The notes beneath the pieces are model-generated. The model worked only from the letters and a program-made list of their open reading frames with translations. It did not search any database and was not told the DNA's origin. From Beta vulgaris subsp. vulgaris (lineage: Eukaryota; Streptophyta; Magnoliopsida; Caryophyllales; Amaranthaceae): DNA of 64,000 nt. Below, piece by piece: positions 1 to 10,974 of the stretch (position 1 is the first letter of the stretch; every line of letters starts with the position of its first letter). The DNA lies in NCBI RefSeq assembly GCF_026745355.1, contig NC_079208.1, positions 21,830,955 through 21,894,954 on the forward strand, given 5' to 3'. A program made the position numbers and the translations under genes.

Positions 1-580
1 AAGGCGTATAATTCCTAATAATAAGCCAAAATCTCCTACACGATTAGTCACAAATTCTTTTTGACAAGCATTTGCGGCAATAGGTCGTGTGAACCAAAAA
101 CCTATTAATAGATATGAACACATTCCAACTAATTCCCAAAAATTATAAATTTGTATCAAATTCGAACTAGTAACTAATCCCAACATAGAAGTATTGGAAA
201 AACTCATATATGCGAAAAATCTCAAATATCCTCGATCATGAGACATATAATTATCAATATAAATAAGAATCAGAATTGCAACAGTAGTGATTAACTTGAT
301 ATAATATAAGTAAGTGGATCGAGTAAGTAGCCAAATTCTAAAGGAAAATCATTATTAATTTTCCAAGACTATATATGTTGAATAGACATACTATTTAGTT
401 GCTGAATAGACAGTTTCATCGAAAAAACGATAACTATACTTAACAACGAAATACTTGAAAAATCCCATATACGCCGAAGATTTTTTTTTGCCATCGGAAA
501 AAAAGGCCAGCTCCTATTAATAAAGGAACTGGAAGTGGAAGGAAAGGTATGATCCATGCATATTGGTATATATGTTCCAT
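1..580 (-). pseudogene. ndhF: Plastid ndhF 5' fragment in nuclear plastid-derived DNA
   Basis: ndhF encodes subunit 5 of the plastid NDH complex. Reading leftward from the ATG at 580, the N-terminus [19 protein letters not shown] is clear. Further on come [10 protein letters not shown] and SIQQLNS, then [19 protein letters not shown] and the [15 protein letters not shown] segment, in the normal order. A length change in a T-run near 500 shifts the frame, a stop follows near 369, and another shift lies near 290-310. The gene runs off the left edge, so only about 190 codons are visible. It sits upstream of rpl32 on the opposite strand, as in plastomes. The breaks point to a nuclear copy and not to the plastid gene. 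Identification is firm. Confidence 0.93.
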
Positions 581-1533
581 AATAGAATAGAAAAATTTTA
601 TATTACTTATTTTTTTTGTTTACGATTCGTAGGCTCGTGCCTCTTTTGAAAGAATTCAATAAGATATCTGATAACTTAAATACCATTTTTTTTCATTTTA
701 CTTTTTCTATTCTATATCAAATATTCATATTGATGTTGAGCATTTTTTAAATATTCAAATCACGAAGGCATAATTGGTCAAATAACCAATTTATTAGTAA
801 AAGTTAGTACTTAATTATTAAATAAATGAAAATATTGAAGCCTATGAAGTAGGAAGATAAAAAATTCCACTTTTATTTCCATTTCAGTCAAATACATATT
901 TAAGAATAAAGGATAACAATTCGACTAAAAACAACTATGAATCAATAAAATTTACTAAAGATCCAATAAAGTCAATAATGATAAATTTTTTTAAGTATTT
1001 TAGTTAATTTATTTTGTAGTTTATTAAAAATTATTTGATTTTCTTTCATTCCAAACAAAATTCTATTTTTTTATAGAAAAGAATATCCGTTACTTTTACT
1101 TAACTTTCTAGTTTCTATAACATAGAATAAAAAAATGTCTCAAATCATGGATCTTTTTAAGAAATTTGTTTATTCGTATCATTTCAATTTGAAAATAAAA
1201 AATCGATGTATTTTTTTTAAAAAAATTACAGTTTTTCGATAATTTGAATTAGTCTTAATCAATTTCGTACAAATTGGATTTTTTCTTAATTTATGGATAT
1301 TCTTTGAAGTAGAATATTTTGTTTCTCCTAATAAAATATTATCGATTATTTTAAGAGAAATATAGAAAATCAATTTCTAGTTTATAATTATGTTATACTT
1401 GTCTATTTTCAAAAATTGAAAGGTATCGCCTAAAATCTAAATACATAGATGATGAATAGACAACAAAGATTCGTTTGAACAATAGACGTCTTTCACATCC
1501 AATTATAATAATGAATCATAAATTCAATTTTAA
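581..1533. other. Plastid ndhF-rpl32 intergenic spacer
   Basis: AT-rich non-coding sequence between the divergent ndhF and rpl32 relics. No gene is seen. Short reading frames here are low-complexity AT sequence and match nothing I recognise. Confidence 0.75.
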
Positions 1534-1681
1534 ATGGCGGTTCCAAAAAAACCTACTTCAATTTACAAAAAGCGTATTCGTAAAAATATTTGGAAAAAAG
1601 GGGTATTGGGAGGCGTTAAAAGCCTTTTCGTTAGCCAAATCCCTTTCTACCGGGAATTTACAGAGTTTTATTTATAGGTAA
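1534..1681 (+). pseudogene. rpl32: Plastid rpl32 pseudogene (ribosomal protein L32)
   Basis: rpl32 encodes protein L32 of the plastid 50S ribosome. The ATG at 1534 opens [20 protein letters not shown], typical of L32. The frame then breaks where the family has a Lys/Arg-rich WKRKGYW stretch: the DNA is two bases short at about 1594. Downstream similarity ([19 protein letters not shown]) continues in another frame up to the TAA at 1679. The product would be truncated and out of frame. Its position between ndhF and trnL-UAG matches plastome order. Confidence 0.9.
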
Positions 1682-1741
1682 TCAAACCTTCAAATAATCG
1701 AAATCGACCTGAATAAAAAATGGTATAAAAAATTCTAAATA

Positions 1742-1746
1742 CTTTG
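1742..1746. repeat. Target-site duplication CTTTG, left copy
   Basis: CTTTG directly precedes the TG of the left LTR and is repeated right after the CA of the right LTR at 13151-13155. Removing the element leaves a continuous rpl32-trnL spacer. Confidence 0.95.
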
Positions 1747-2190
1747 TGTTTCTGTCTAGAAATTAAGGTTAATGATCTGTGCTGAACAAGTCCTTAAGTC
1801 CGAGCTGGGCTGGTTATCAATTCACCGGAAACCTGCAAAACACAGAAAAACTACCCCGGGGGTTGTTCCGGGATCGCCCCTCCGACGCTCAAGTCAGTCG
1901 ATGATTGAGGTAGAGAGAGAGTCTAGAGTGAGAAACTCGAGTTAGTTAGGTGAGTATTCAATACATTTGCATTGATGGGACAAGAGGTATTTATAGTGGT
2001 GAGACTTTCTAGAAAGTGGTGTGCTGGACATGACAGCTCACTTGGGGATTGATGATACCTTTTCAAAGGGTGATTCTGGTGGGACCCATGAAGCCTGAAT
2101 TAGCCATGCTGTAGTTGGTGGGGCCCACGGTACTTAGGTGGCGGTGCCACGTGGCATGATATTCTGGGAAGGGTTTAATGGGCCCAAACA
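1747..2190 (-). repeat. 3' LTR of the Tat element (left copy)
   Basis: 444 bp, TG...CA ends, matching 12707-13150 with six substitutions and no indels by eye. Because gag-pol is on the minus strand this is the 3' LTR. Confidence 0.95.
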
Positions 2191-2201
2191 TTTAGCCCCA
2201 C
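2191..2201 (-). other. Polypurine tract next to the 3' LTR
   Basis: On the minus strand GTGGGGCTAAA abuts the 3' LTR, the position where plus-strand DNA synthesis is primed in LTR retrotransposons. It is short and interrupted, so the assignment rests on position. Confidence 0.6.
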
Positions 2202-2399
2202 GCCAGGAAGGGGCAGAAGGGCCGCCCGACCGGGTGAAGCCCCTTGGTGGCGTACATTCCTCTCATCTGACTGACCTCCATAAAAAAGGCCAGAGGGGGA
2301 CCAGGTCGGGCATGCGCCGACCAGGTCTATATAATCAGTAGGATTTCTTGAATCGACCTCCATGAAGGGAGATTAGAAGGAGACCAGGTCGGGCTAGTG

Positions 2400-3005
2400 C
2401 CGACCAGGGCCAGTTTGACCGACCAGGGTCTTTGACATGCAGATCGATTTGGCCGAGAGCTAGGGAGCTTGACCGACCGACCGGGTTTCTGAGGAGAGGA
2501 CCAGGTCGGCTGAGGGGCTAAAAGGGCCCCTTGACTGACCGACCGGGTTTCTGAGGGGAGGACCAGGTCGGTTGAGGGGCTAAAGAGCCCCTTGACTGAC
2601 CGACCAGGTCTTTGAAGCAGGGACCAGGTCGGCTGAGAGGCTGAGCCCCATGATTGACCGACATGGGTTTTGAAGAGAGGACCAGGTCGGTTGAGGAGCT
2701 AAAGAGCCCATTGAATGACCGACCAGGTCTTTGAAACAGAGGCGAGGTCGGCTGGGAGGCTGAGCCCCATGATTGCCCGACCAGGTCTTTGAAGCGGGGA
2801 CCAGGTCGATTGAGGAGCTAAAGAGCCCATTGACTGACCGACCAGGTCTTTGAAACAGAGGCCAGGTCGGCTGGGAGGCTGAGCCCCATGTTTGACCGAC
2901 CAGGTCTTTGAAGCGGGGGCCAGGTCGGCTGAGAGGCTGAGCCCCATGATTGACCGACCAAGTTTTTGAAGCGGGGGCCAGGTTGGCTGAGAGGCTGAGC
3001 CCCAT
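2400..3005. repeat. About 60-bp tandem repeat array in the Tat 3' region
   Basis: Roughly ten diverged units of about 58-61 bp, each with GACCGACCAGGTCTTTGA and GACCAGGTCGGCTGAG blocks. Two unit types alternate, one ending in GAGGCTGAGCCCCATGA and one in GAGCTAAAGAGCCC, so a dimer of about 120 bp is also visible. The array lies between the antisense gene and the 3' LTR. Long minus-strand reading frames here are repeat translations, not genes. Confidence 0.85.
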
Positions 3006-3780
3006 GATTGACCGACCAGGTTTTAGATGGACGGGTGCTGCTCGGACAGGGGCCAATATGCCTTGGAGAGACCGACCAGGTGCTCCCTAGCACTTAGCAA
3101 CATTGGCTAAGTGAAGGGAACAAGCAGAGACCTGGTCGGGCAAAGGGTGATGGAGCCCCAACTTGACCGACCGGGTTCTGGATTGACGGGCACTGCTCGG
3201 ACAGGGGCTAACATGCCCTGGAGAGGCCGACCAGGTGCTCCCTAGCACTTAGTGAATCTGGCTAAGTGAAGGGGGCAAGCAGAGACCTGGTCGGACAAAG
3301 GGTGAGGGAGCCCCAACTTGACCGACCGGGTTCTGGATTGACGGGCACTGCTCGGACAGGGGCTAACATGCCCTGGAGAGGCCGACCAGATGCTCCCTAG
3401 CACTTAGTGAATCTGGCTAAGTGAAGGGGGCAAGCAGAGACCTGGTCGGACAAAGGGTGAGGGAGCCCCAACTTGACCGACCGGGTTCGGGATTGACGGG
3501 CGCTGCTCGGACAGGGGCTAACATGCCCTGGAGAGGCCGACCAGGTATTCCCTAGCACTTAGTGAATCTGGCTAAGTGAAGGGGGCAAGCAGAGACCTGG
3601 TCGGACAAAGGGTGAGGGAGCCCCAACTTGACCGACCGGGTTCTGGATTGACGGGCACTGCTCGGACAGGGGCTAACATGCCCTGGAGAGGCCGACCAGG
3701 TGTTCCTTTGTACTTAGTGGATTTCTTCTTGTCCGACCGGCATCCCCGAGGAGAGTGCTTGTTAGGACCCAGCGGGTAGC
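3006..3780. repeat. 155-bp tandem repeat array, five copies
   Basis: The phrase ACTTGACCGACCGGGTTC recurs at 3161, 3316, 3471 and 3626, exactly 155 bp apart. A diverged first unit begins near 3006 and the last is incomplete near 3780. Units 2-5 are nearly identical and the first is the most diverged. They share the GACCGACC/GACCTGGTCGG core with the preceding 60-bp array, so the longer unit probably grew from the shorter. Confidence 0.93.
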
Positions 3781-3932
3781 TTTGAGCTGGAAGCCAGTGG
3801 TTTTCCATATGGCATTTCTCAGCTGGGTTGTTGAGCTGGATGGGACTTTCTGGAAATTTTGACGTTTCATCTTCCATGGGCCATGTGGATGCATCTGATA
3901 GGTTTGTGAGGGGGCGCAACCCGAGGCAAGCT

Positions 3933-3938
3933 TATATA
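3933..3938 (+). promoter_or_regulatory. Candidate TATA box for the antisense gene
   Basis: TATATA in the context AAGCTTATATATTGG lies about 480 bp upstream of the ATG at 4417. It is followed by a pyrimidine-rich region (TCTCTCTAAAAGCTC) suited to a plant 5' leader. It is outside the tandem repeats and points along the plus strand, opposite to gag-pol. Confidence 0.55.
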
Positions 3939-4416
3939 TTGGTACGGAGAGGAGAGAGAAATCATTTGTGCAACTTCCTTCAAAAATCCTCAAACTTTCT
4001 CTCTCTAAAAGCTCTCGCTTCTCTCTAAGTTTCCGAGCAATTTTTCCGGTTTCCGTCGTCTGACCAGGTACGCTCTTGCTTTTTTAGTTTATTTTGCTTT
4101 CTTTTTAATAACCTCGGCCGACTCCCTTGTCTATACAATAATTGGAGAATCGTCCGAGTCGGTGACACCTCCGACCTCACCTCCCTACAATCGGTTCGAG
4201 GAGGTGAGGGGGATGGGAATAACGTTGGTGTCGACCTTAATAAGTTGCCCCGACCCCTCGGTCGTTCCCGACGCGGTTCTGCTTCCGAGCCCCTCATTGT
4301 CACTAGAGTAAGAGGCCGAGGGCGCTGTTCCCTTCCCCTGGGAAGTGTCCCTGGCCTTTTCTTCTAAAGCCAGTTACTTAGATAAATACCTTGCTGATGG
4401 TGTAGTGAGGGTGACG

Positions 4417-6687
4417 ATGTCGGATAGTGGAGAAGTGTCAACCTCAGGCTGACCGGAGTTTCCGGATCTAGATCCGAAAGGAGGACCTGGGTCTAAGTTC
4501 CCTCTTCCTTCGTTGATGAAAGCCATACTCGACGACCCGAGGGGCCAGGCTGCGAGGTTCCACATACGGGACCCTTATATGCTAGTCCGACCGGAAGCCT
4601 TTCATACGGTTCTTACTCCTCCCCCGGGCTGCACTGCGGTCTATTACAAGTATATGGAGATGGGGCTCCGATTTCCGCTGACTTCCTTCGTGAAGGACCT
4701 CCTCAATGCTTACAATCTTTGCATAAGTCAGATCTCTCCGAACTCCTGGGGAGGAATTGTTGCAGTTCAGACGATATGTGCCATGTTGAGCGTCCGACCA
4801 ACCCTGACCTTATGGCGCAACATGTTTAAGCTGGTCGAGATGTCGGCGGGGGATAATGGCCCAGGTTGGTGGTACTTTCAAGCCCGACAGGGTTATAAGG
4901 TAGTGCTCGACTTGCCTACTTCTCAGAAGGGGTTCAGGAGAGAGTTTGCCTTTATCTTTTTCGGAGGGGACTGGGGGATCCCCACAGTCCGACCGGATGT
5001 CGAACCCAACCACGAGCTTAACTTCAGGGTTCCGGAGATGTCCGAGAAGGAAGCCATTGCGGCTATTTATCTACAAACCGAGGCCCAAATTGTTCAAGGA
5101 GGGGAGGTTTATGTAGCCAGCAATTGGATTCCGAGCTGCCGCCTATTCAAGAGCGAACACTTGCTATCTGCGGTCGGGCTAAGCTGGACATTCCCCCGGG
5201 GTAATCGGCCGCGGGGGTTGTTTAACTTCTTGTTTTTTGTTTGCACTTGCCATCTCTCACAATTGGTTTTCTTTTTGCAGCTTGCTCTTTGACACGTCTC
5301 CTCGAATCCGATCCAGACATGGCTGAGAAGCTGAATTACGCGGCAATGAGGGCGGCCCAGCTCAAGGCTGAGTTGAAGGCGAAGAAGATTGGAATTCCCA
5401 AGTCTCCGAAGGTATGTCCTCTTTGCTAGTTCCGAGCAGACCTTGATATTTTTGCTAGTTCCGAGCTAACCTTGATATTTTGCAGGATCCATCGAAGCCT
5501 AAGGCTTCTAAGAAGAGAAAGGAGCGGGATCCGCAGAAGGTGGCCAAGACTGAGAAGGCGTTGGCCAAAGCCCAGGTCGAGAAGACCAAAAAGGCTAAGT
5601 CTGTTGAAGTCAACAGTCCCCGTCCGGAGGAACGGGTGGAGAAGTCCGAGGGGACTCACATTTCGGTCCATTCGGAGGATTTCCGACCAGTTCGGAGTCC
5701 TCAATATACGCCGGCCACCCCTCGCGGCCCTTATGACGACCCGGAGGAGCTTAGCCTTGCCCTGGCTAAACCCTTTGGTGAACTGGATGTCCACGGGCTT
5801 GACACCCGCTGGACCAATGCGGTCGAATGCTTGTATAGCGCTCCCGACCGAGAGTACATTGCCCAGACCAGCGGTCCAGAAGAGACGAACGACCTATTCC
5901 GCAGCTGGGTTGAGGTGAGCTACTTTTTGCTTGACTGTGGATTTTGCTTAAGTTCAGCACTGACCGTTTATTTTTGGTTCAGTTCTCCGCTCGGTTGGTC
6001 AACGTGGCCAGGAACAAGGTCCACCTGGCCGAGAAGGTGTCTGACTTGGAGGCCAAGGGAAAAAAACACTTCAACGCGCTCCATGCTGCTGAGCAGGCGC
6101 AAAGGGTAGCCGAGGCGGATTTGGCCAACGCCAAGCGGTGCATCGCTCGTGACCAGGACGACTTTAAGGCCGAGCGGGCGCAGTGGGATGTGGCCAAGCA
6201 AAAGCTGATCAAAGAGAAGGACGAGGCCGTGATCGCCAAGGTGGCTGCTGAAGCCCAAGCTATAGAGGCGCAAAACCAGATCACTAAACTGCAATTCCAG
6301 CTTGCCGAACTGGAAAAGGCCCCCAAGTCCGAAGACGAGTGGTTTGTAGGCTGGAAGGAGACCAAAGCCTGCGAATCATTTGTCAACGACGTCGGCTCTA
6401 CTGCCCAGAAGATGGGAGTGGATGACGCCCTCAAGCGGATGAGGGCGGCCTTGGGAAGATCACACCCCTCTCTTCCCTGGTCCGAGGTGAAAGAAAGCTA
6501 TGATGCGCTTCTGAAGGAGGAGGACCAGGCCCTGTTCGCCGAGCTGCATATTGCCTTGTCCGATGAGGACGATGATGAAGATGATGGCGAGGAGGCTGAG
6601 GTCGCTGAGGGACAGGACCTAGGGGTGGCCAAGTCCGAGGAGCATCATGGAAGCACCAATGATCAGACTGACCCCCCTGCAACTTAG
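4417..6687 (+). CDS. Antisense four-exon gene of the Tat element (Transposase_28-like protein), one premature stop
   Basis: Exons 4417-5200, 5281-5411, 5486-5914 and 5983-6687 join in frame through three GT-AG introns (acceptors TTTTTGCAG, TTTTGCAG, TTGGTTCAG) to give 682 codons. The N-terminal half resembles the family Pfam calls putative gypsy-type transposon: PPPGC, GLRFPLTSFVKDLLNAYNL and PNSWGGIV. The middle is Lys-rich (KASKKRKERDPQK, a likely nuclear signal). Exon 4 encodes a long coiled coil (about residues 450-570) and an acidic tail (DEDDDEDDGEEAE). It is antisense to gag-pol and downstream of integrase, the place of antisense reading frames in Tat elements. One defect is seen: TGA at 4450, codon 12. 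The ATG at 4516 could restart translation. Function is unknown. Confidence 0.82.
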
Positions 6688-6726
6688 GCCCCCATTATGT
6701 TGTATTTTTATTTCCTTTTTGCTTTT

Positions 6727-6747
6727 AACCTTGGTAGTACCAAGGTT
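6727..6747. other. Perfect 10-bp inverted repeat between convergent genes
   Basis: AACCTTGGTA, one G, then TACCAAGGTT. It lies 40 bp past the stop of the antisense gene and about 350 bp past the end of the converging pol frame. It may shape RNA 3' ends on both strands; that role is inference. TTTAATGAAAG about 25 bp further on is a possible poly(A) signal for the antisense gene. Confidence 0.6.
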
Positions 6748-6829
6748 TTAGGATGTAATATTTTTCTAACTTTAATGAAAGTCATCTTTCTATTTTATCC
6801 GAGCACCATTAGGCCCCCAGTATTGATTC

Positions 6830-7030
6830 TCGAACTGGTTAAGTTTTGTCTGATAGCGCTGGTCGGATTTAACTCGAACAACTCGCGATTGAAACTGGTT
6901 AAGTTTCGAATATAGTTGGTCGGATTAATTCGAATAATTAAAACTGGCTAAGTTTAATTGAACAAAGAATGACTGGTTAAGTCTTTTTTAACTTGGAAAT
7001 TGACTGGTTAAGTCTTACAATTCGACTGAC
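6830..7030. repeat. Dispersed CTGGTTAAGT repeats in the pol-antisense gap
   Basis: The motif ACTGGTTAAGT occurs about five times in 200 bp, at irregular 20-80 bp spacing, mixed with CTGGTCGGA. It fills the gap between the 3' ends of the antisense gene and pol. No coding capacity is seen. Confidence 0.6.
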
Positions 7031-7093
7031 TGGTCCGAGTGACTACATGCCATACTGGCCAGTATCTAGCTATATGCCCCTAATTGCAATTGA

Positions 7094-8356
7094 CTATACA
7101 TAGTATTTCTTTAGATTATCCAGATTCCATGGCCGAGCAAGTGGTATGCCTTCAGGATTCTCGAGCTGGAATGTACCAGGCTTGATGACTTTGGTTACTT
7201 TGTAAGGACTGTCCCAGTTGGCCCCTAGTTTGCCTTTCAGATGTGATAGCCCCGTGGCTTCGACCTTTTGGACCACCCAATCTCCGAGCTGGATTGGCCT
7301 TGACTTGACTCGACGATTGAACTGCCGAGTTACTCTTTGCTTGTAGCGGATCGACCTTAACAATGAGTTGCCCCTTGTTTCTGGCAGCAGGTCGAGGTTG
7401 ACAGGCTTTTCTTCTTCATTTTGCTCGAAGTCATAGAAGGTGATCCGAGGGATGGGATACCGACCTCTACGGTAGTACTGCCTCACTACCATAGACTAAT
7501 CCGAACGGGAATGTCCCGTTGCTTCCTTTGTAGTCGTCCGAGCAGACCACAAGACTCCAGGCAGGTCGTCCACCCAAGCCCCTTTTGCTGCGTCAAGGGA
7601 TTTTTTGATCCCCTTGAGCACTATCTTATTGGCCGCTTCTGCTTGGCCGTTGGTTTGTGGTCGGGACACGGCAGAGAACCTGGTCTGTATTCCAAAACGA
7701 GCACAGTATTCCCGAGTTGGTCCGTTATTAAATTGCCGACCATTGTCCGAGACCAGGGCTCGGGGTACTCCAAACCTTGTGATTATGTTCCTCCAAATGA
7801 AGGCTTGGACTTGTTTGTCAGTGATGGAGGCAAGGGGTTCGGCTTCAGTCCACTTGGTGAAATAGTCTATGGCCACTATCAAGAAGTTCCGCTGACCATA
7901 TGCTCGTGGGAACGGGCCGAGCAGGTCCATGCCCCATTTGTCAAATGGCAGAACTGCTTGAATGGGATTGAGGGGGGTAGCTGGGGATCTGGGAATGTCC
8001 GAATGGATTTGGCAAGATGGGCATCGCTTCACCAATTCTTGTGCATCTGCCTTGAGAGTAGGCCAGTAGTACCCAGCTCTTAGAGCTTTTCCTACTATGG
8101 TTCTCCCCCCTTGATGACTGCTACACGCCCCTTGGTGTATTTCCCTTAGGATGTAATTTCCTTCAGGGTTACACACTTCAGCATGGGTGCGTGTATGACT
8201 TCTTGTAGAGCTGCTCTCATGCCATAAGAACCAACCTGCTCGGTGCTTGATCCTTTCGGCTTCTTTGGCATCTGTTGGGAGGACTCCATCCCTTAAGTAT
8301 CCGACCACCTCATCCATCCAAGTGGCGTTCGGTCTAGAATCAACTGTTTTTGGCAT
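7094..8356 (-). pseudogene. Tat element integrase, frameshifted
   Basis: Integrase inserts the DNA copy into the host genome. The zinc-binding region near 8100-8200 keeps the two Cys (RCPSCQ) and an upstream His pair. The catalytic triad is visible: Asp in WGMDLLGPFP, Asp in ALVSDNGRQF, and Glu in QTNGQAEAAN. A frameshift near 7500 separates this core from the C-terminal DNA-binding part (RRVKSRPIQLGDWVVQ, then GTFQLENPEG, to the stop at 7094). No chromodomain follows, unlike the Tekay element in this window. Upstream it is separated from RNase H by another break. Confidence 0.9.
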
Positions 8357-10211
8357 TTATGCTGGGCTGGCGAAGCACCTCCCACATGATAGTCCGAGGG
8401 GCTGACCCCTCTGCCGAACTAGCCATACGAGCCAGAGCGTCGGCTTGTTGATTCTCCGACCTGGGTATGTGGCTGATGCGGAAATGGGAGAGTTTTTTGA
8501 TGAACTCTTGTGCCTTGGCCAGATACATTCTCATATTGCCCTCCTTGGCCTCGTACTCTCCCGAGACCTGACCACTATAAGTTGGGAGTCTGATCGGGCA
8601 TCAATGGCCGTGGCTCCTACAAGAATGCATAACTGAAGTCCGAGGATGAGAGCTTCATACTCCGCTTCATTGTTCGACCCCGGAATTCGAACTTGATTGC
8701 ATACTCCATTTTTTCTCCGACCGGGGGCTTAAGCACTAGCCCGCCCACATCCTGACTTGGTGGAAGAACCATCCACGTATAGTTCCCACTCTTCATTCTC
8801 GACCGGGGGCCGAGTTGTGCATTCAGTTATAAAGTCCGCCAAGGCTTGAGCTTTGATGGCCCTTCTGGGCTCATATTCCAGGCCGAAATCAGCCAATTGG
8901 TCAGCCCAATCCGTCATCCGACTGGAGTGGTTCCTGCTCTCTATGACCTTGCGGAGGGGTTGTCCGGTAAGGACCTTGATTTGATGGGCTGGAAGTAGGT
9001 TTCAGCTTTCTACTAGCCATGACGAGGGCGAAGACCATCTTCTCCACCTCACTATATTTCGCTTCTGCCCTCGAAAGGCATGGCTTATGAAGTAGACCGG
9101 GTGCTGCGTCCCTTCCCTTTCGGCTACCAGAACGGCACTTAGGGCGTATTCGGATACGGCCAAGTACACAAACAATGTTTCCCCCGGCAAGGGGGACATG
9201 AGCTTGGGAAGAGTTGATAGATGAAGTTTGAGGGAGGTGAAGGCTTGCTCAGCCTCTTCGTCCCATGTGAACTCTTTTCTCTTAAGGGCCTTGAAGAAGA
9301 GCAGGCTCTTATCAGCCGACCGCGACAGGAACCGTCCGAGGGCAGCTAGACATCCTGTTAGGCGCTGCACTTCCCTGACGTTCCGAGGGGATTTCATTTC
9401 CAGAACTGCTTGATCTTGTCGGGGTTGGCCTCAATACCCCTTTCATCAACCAGAAATCCGAGGCACTTGCCCCCTTTCACTCCGAAGACGCACTTTTTAG
9501 GGTTGAGCATCATACGATACTTCCTCAGTGTGCTCAGCGTCTCCCTTAGATCGTCTGGATGATCAGAGTGGGCCTTGCTTTTGACGATCATGTCGTCAAC
9601 ATACACCTCAATCTTCCGACCCAACTGATCACTGAAAATTTTGTTAACTGTCCGCTGATACGTGGCTCCGGCATTTTTCAGTCCGAATGGCATCATTTTT
9701 GTAGCAGTAACCCCTTGCGGGGTGGTGAAAGCGGTATGAATCCGATCATGTTCCGCCATGGGAATTTGGTGATAGCCTGCATTAGCATCCATGAAGCTTA
9801 GAAGGGCATGACCAGCTGTCGAGTCGACTAACCTGTCTATTTTGGGCAGAGGATGGTTGTCTTTCGGACAGGCCTTGTTCAGGTCTGTGAAATCCACGCA
9901 CATGCGCCAAGCCCGCTCGGCTTTTTCACCAGTACTACATTAGCCAGCCATTCCGAGTACTGGCATTCCTCAATGAATCCTGCCTCGAGCAGTTTCTTGA
10001 CCTCCACTGCGGCAGCTTTGCACCTTTCCGGACCTTGATGCCTTAGCTTTTGCTTGACTGGCTTGTACCCCTTCTTAATATTCAGCTCGTGACACATAAT
10101 TTTGGGGTCAAGTCCAGGCATCTCTGAGGCCTCATAGGCGAATACGTCCTGGTATTCCCTGAGCACTTGCACTACTTGTGCTCTTGTTTCTGGGTTTAGG
10201 GCCTTGCCCAC
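8340..10211 (-). pseudogene. Tat element reverse transcriptase and RNase H, several frameshifts
   Basis: The RT begins near 10211 (EYQDVFAYEASEMPGL) and includes VVLVKKPSG, CVDFTDLNKACPKD and the catalytic YVDDMIVKSK near 9600. The connection and RNase H follow (FISHAFRGQKRN; WELYVDGSST; EYEPRRAIKAQALADFI). Breaks are visible near 9905 (after KKPSG), near 9400 (a one-base loss before LEMKSPRNV), near 9000 and near 8700-8730. The order of domains is intact but no single frame spans them, so this copy could not make an active enzyme. Confidence 0.9.
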
Positions 10212-10260
10212 TCTTACAGTCCGACCGGGTTCTGTCCCGATCTCTACTTCTTCGTCTTCC

Positions 10261-10974
10261 TCAGCTGGCTGAGGTCGCGTACTGTTTGGGGTTTTCTGTG
10301 ATGTACACCCCCAAGTTCCTTGGGAATTTTCTTCCTTTTTCTCTTTTCGAGTCCTCTTGGACGTCGATTTCAGTTCTGCTCTTTAAGCTATTAACATAGC
10401 ATTCTCGTCCGGCCTGCTGATCCCCTTGAATCTTTCCGACCTTCCCCTCATCTGTTTCGAACTGCATGAGGAGTTGGTATGTAGAGATTGCAGCTTTATT
10501 TCTGTTCAGGGTGGGTCGTCCCATAATGATATTGTATGGCAAAGGAATGTCGACCACTAGAAAGTCGATCGGTAGGCTTCTGCCCTTGCCTTTCTCTCCC
10601 ATTCGAGTGGGGAGCTTTATCGACCCAACGGGCTGTACAGAGTTTCCCCCGAAGCCTATGAGTGGCTGATCGAGTGGCGTGACATCGTTCTCACTATATT
10701 TCAGCTTCTTCAGGCATTCCAGGGTTATGATATCCGCGGATGACCCACTGTCAACCAAGACACGTCTGACCCGGGAGTTGGCTACTTTGAGCTCGATGAC
10801 CAGGGAATCATCGTGGGGTACGCTGACAGACCGACTGGATTCCCCAAATGTCATTATGGGACAATCGGACCGGCTTGGTTCGACCTCTAGTACCTGGTGC
10901 TTGAGGTTTTGAAGGTGAGCTTTCCGGCTCGGCCGGTTAGGCTCCCGAGGCGAAGCCACCCGCGATGACCCCAA
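10261..10974 (-). pseudogene. Tat element aspartic protease region
   Basis: Aspartic protease of the Gag-Pol polyprotein. The active-site triplet is in VLVDSGSSADIITL; the second conserved block is NIIMGRPTLN. The frame is open for 237 codons and shifted relative to both gag (junction near 10970) and RT (junction near 10275). Confidence 0.87.

Noticed and set aside
2580..3093. Overlapping minus-strand frames of 80-158 codons with repeated KTWS motifs
   Set aside because: They are translations of the 60-bp tandem array in several frames; no start context or domain.
3006..3780. CRISPR-like regular spacing
   Set aside because: Whole 155-bp units are repeated with no unique spacers, and the setting is a plant retrotransposon. 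It is a tandem repeat.
7421..8083. 220-codon plus-strand frame over integrase
   Set aside because: Shadow of the minus-strand integrase, which has clear catalytic motifs.
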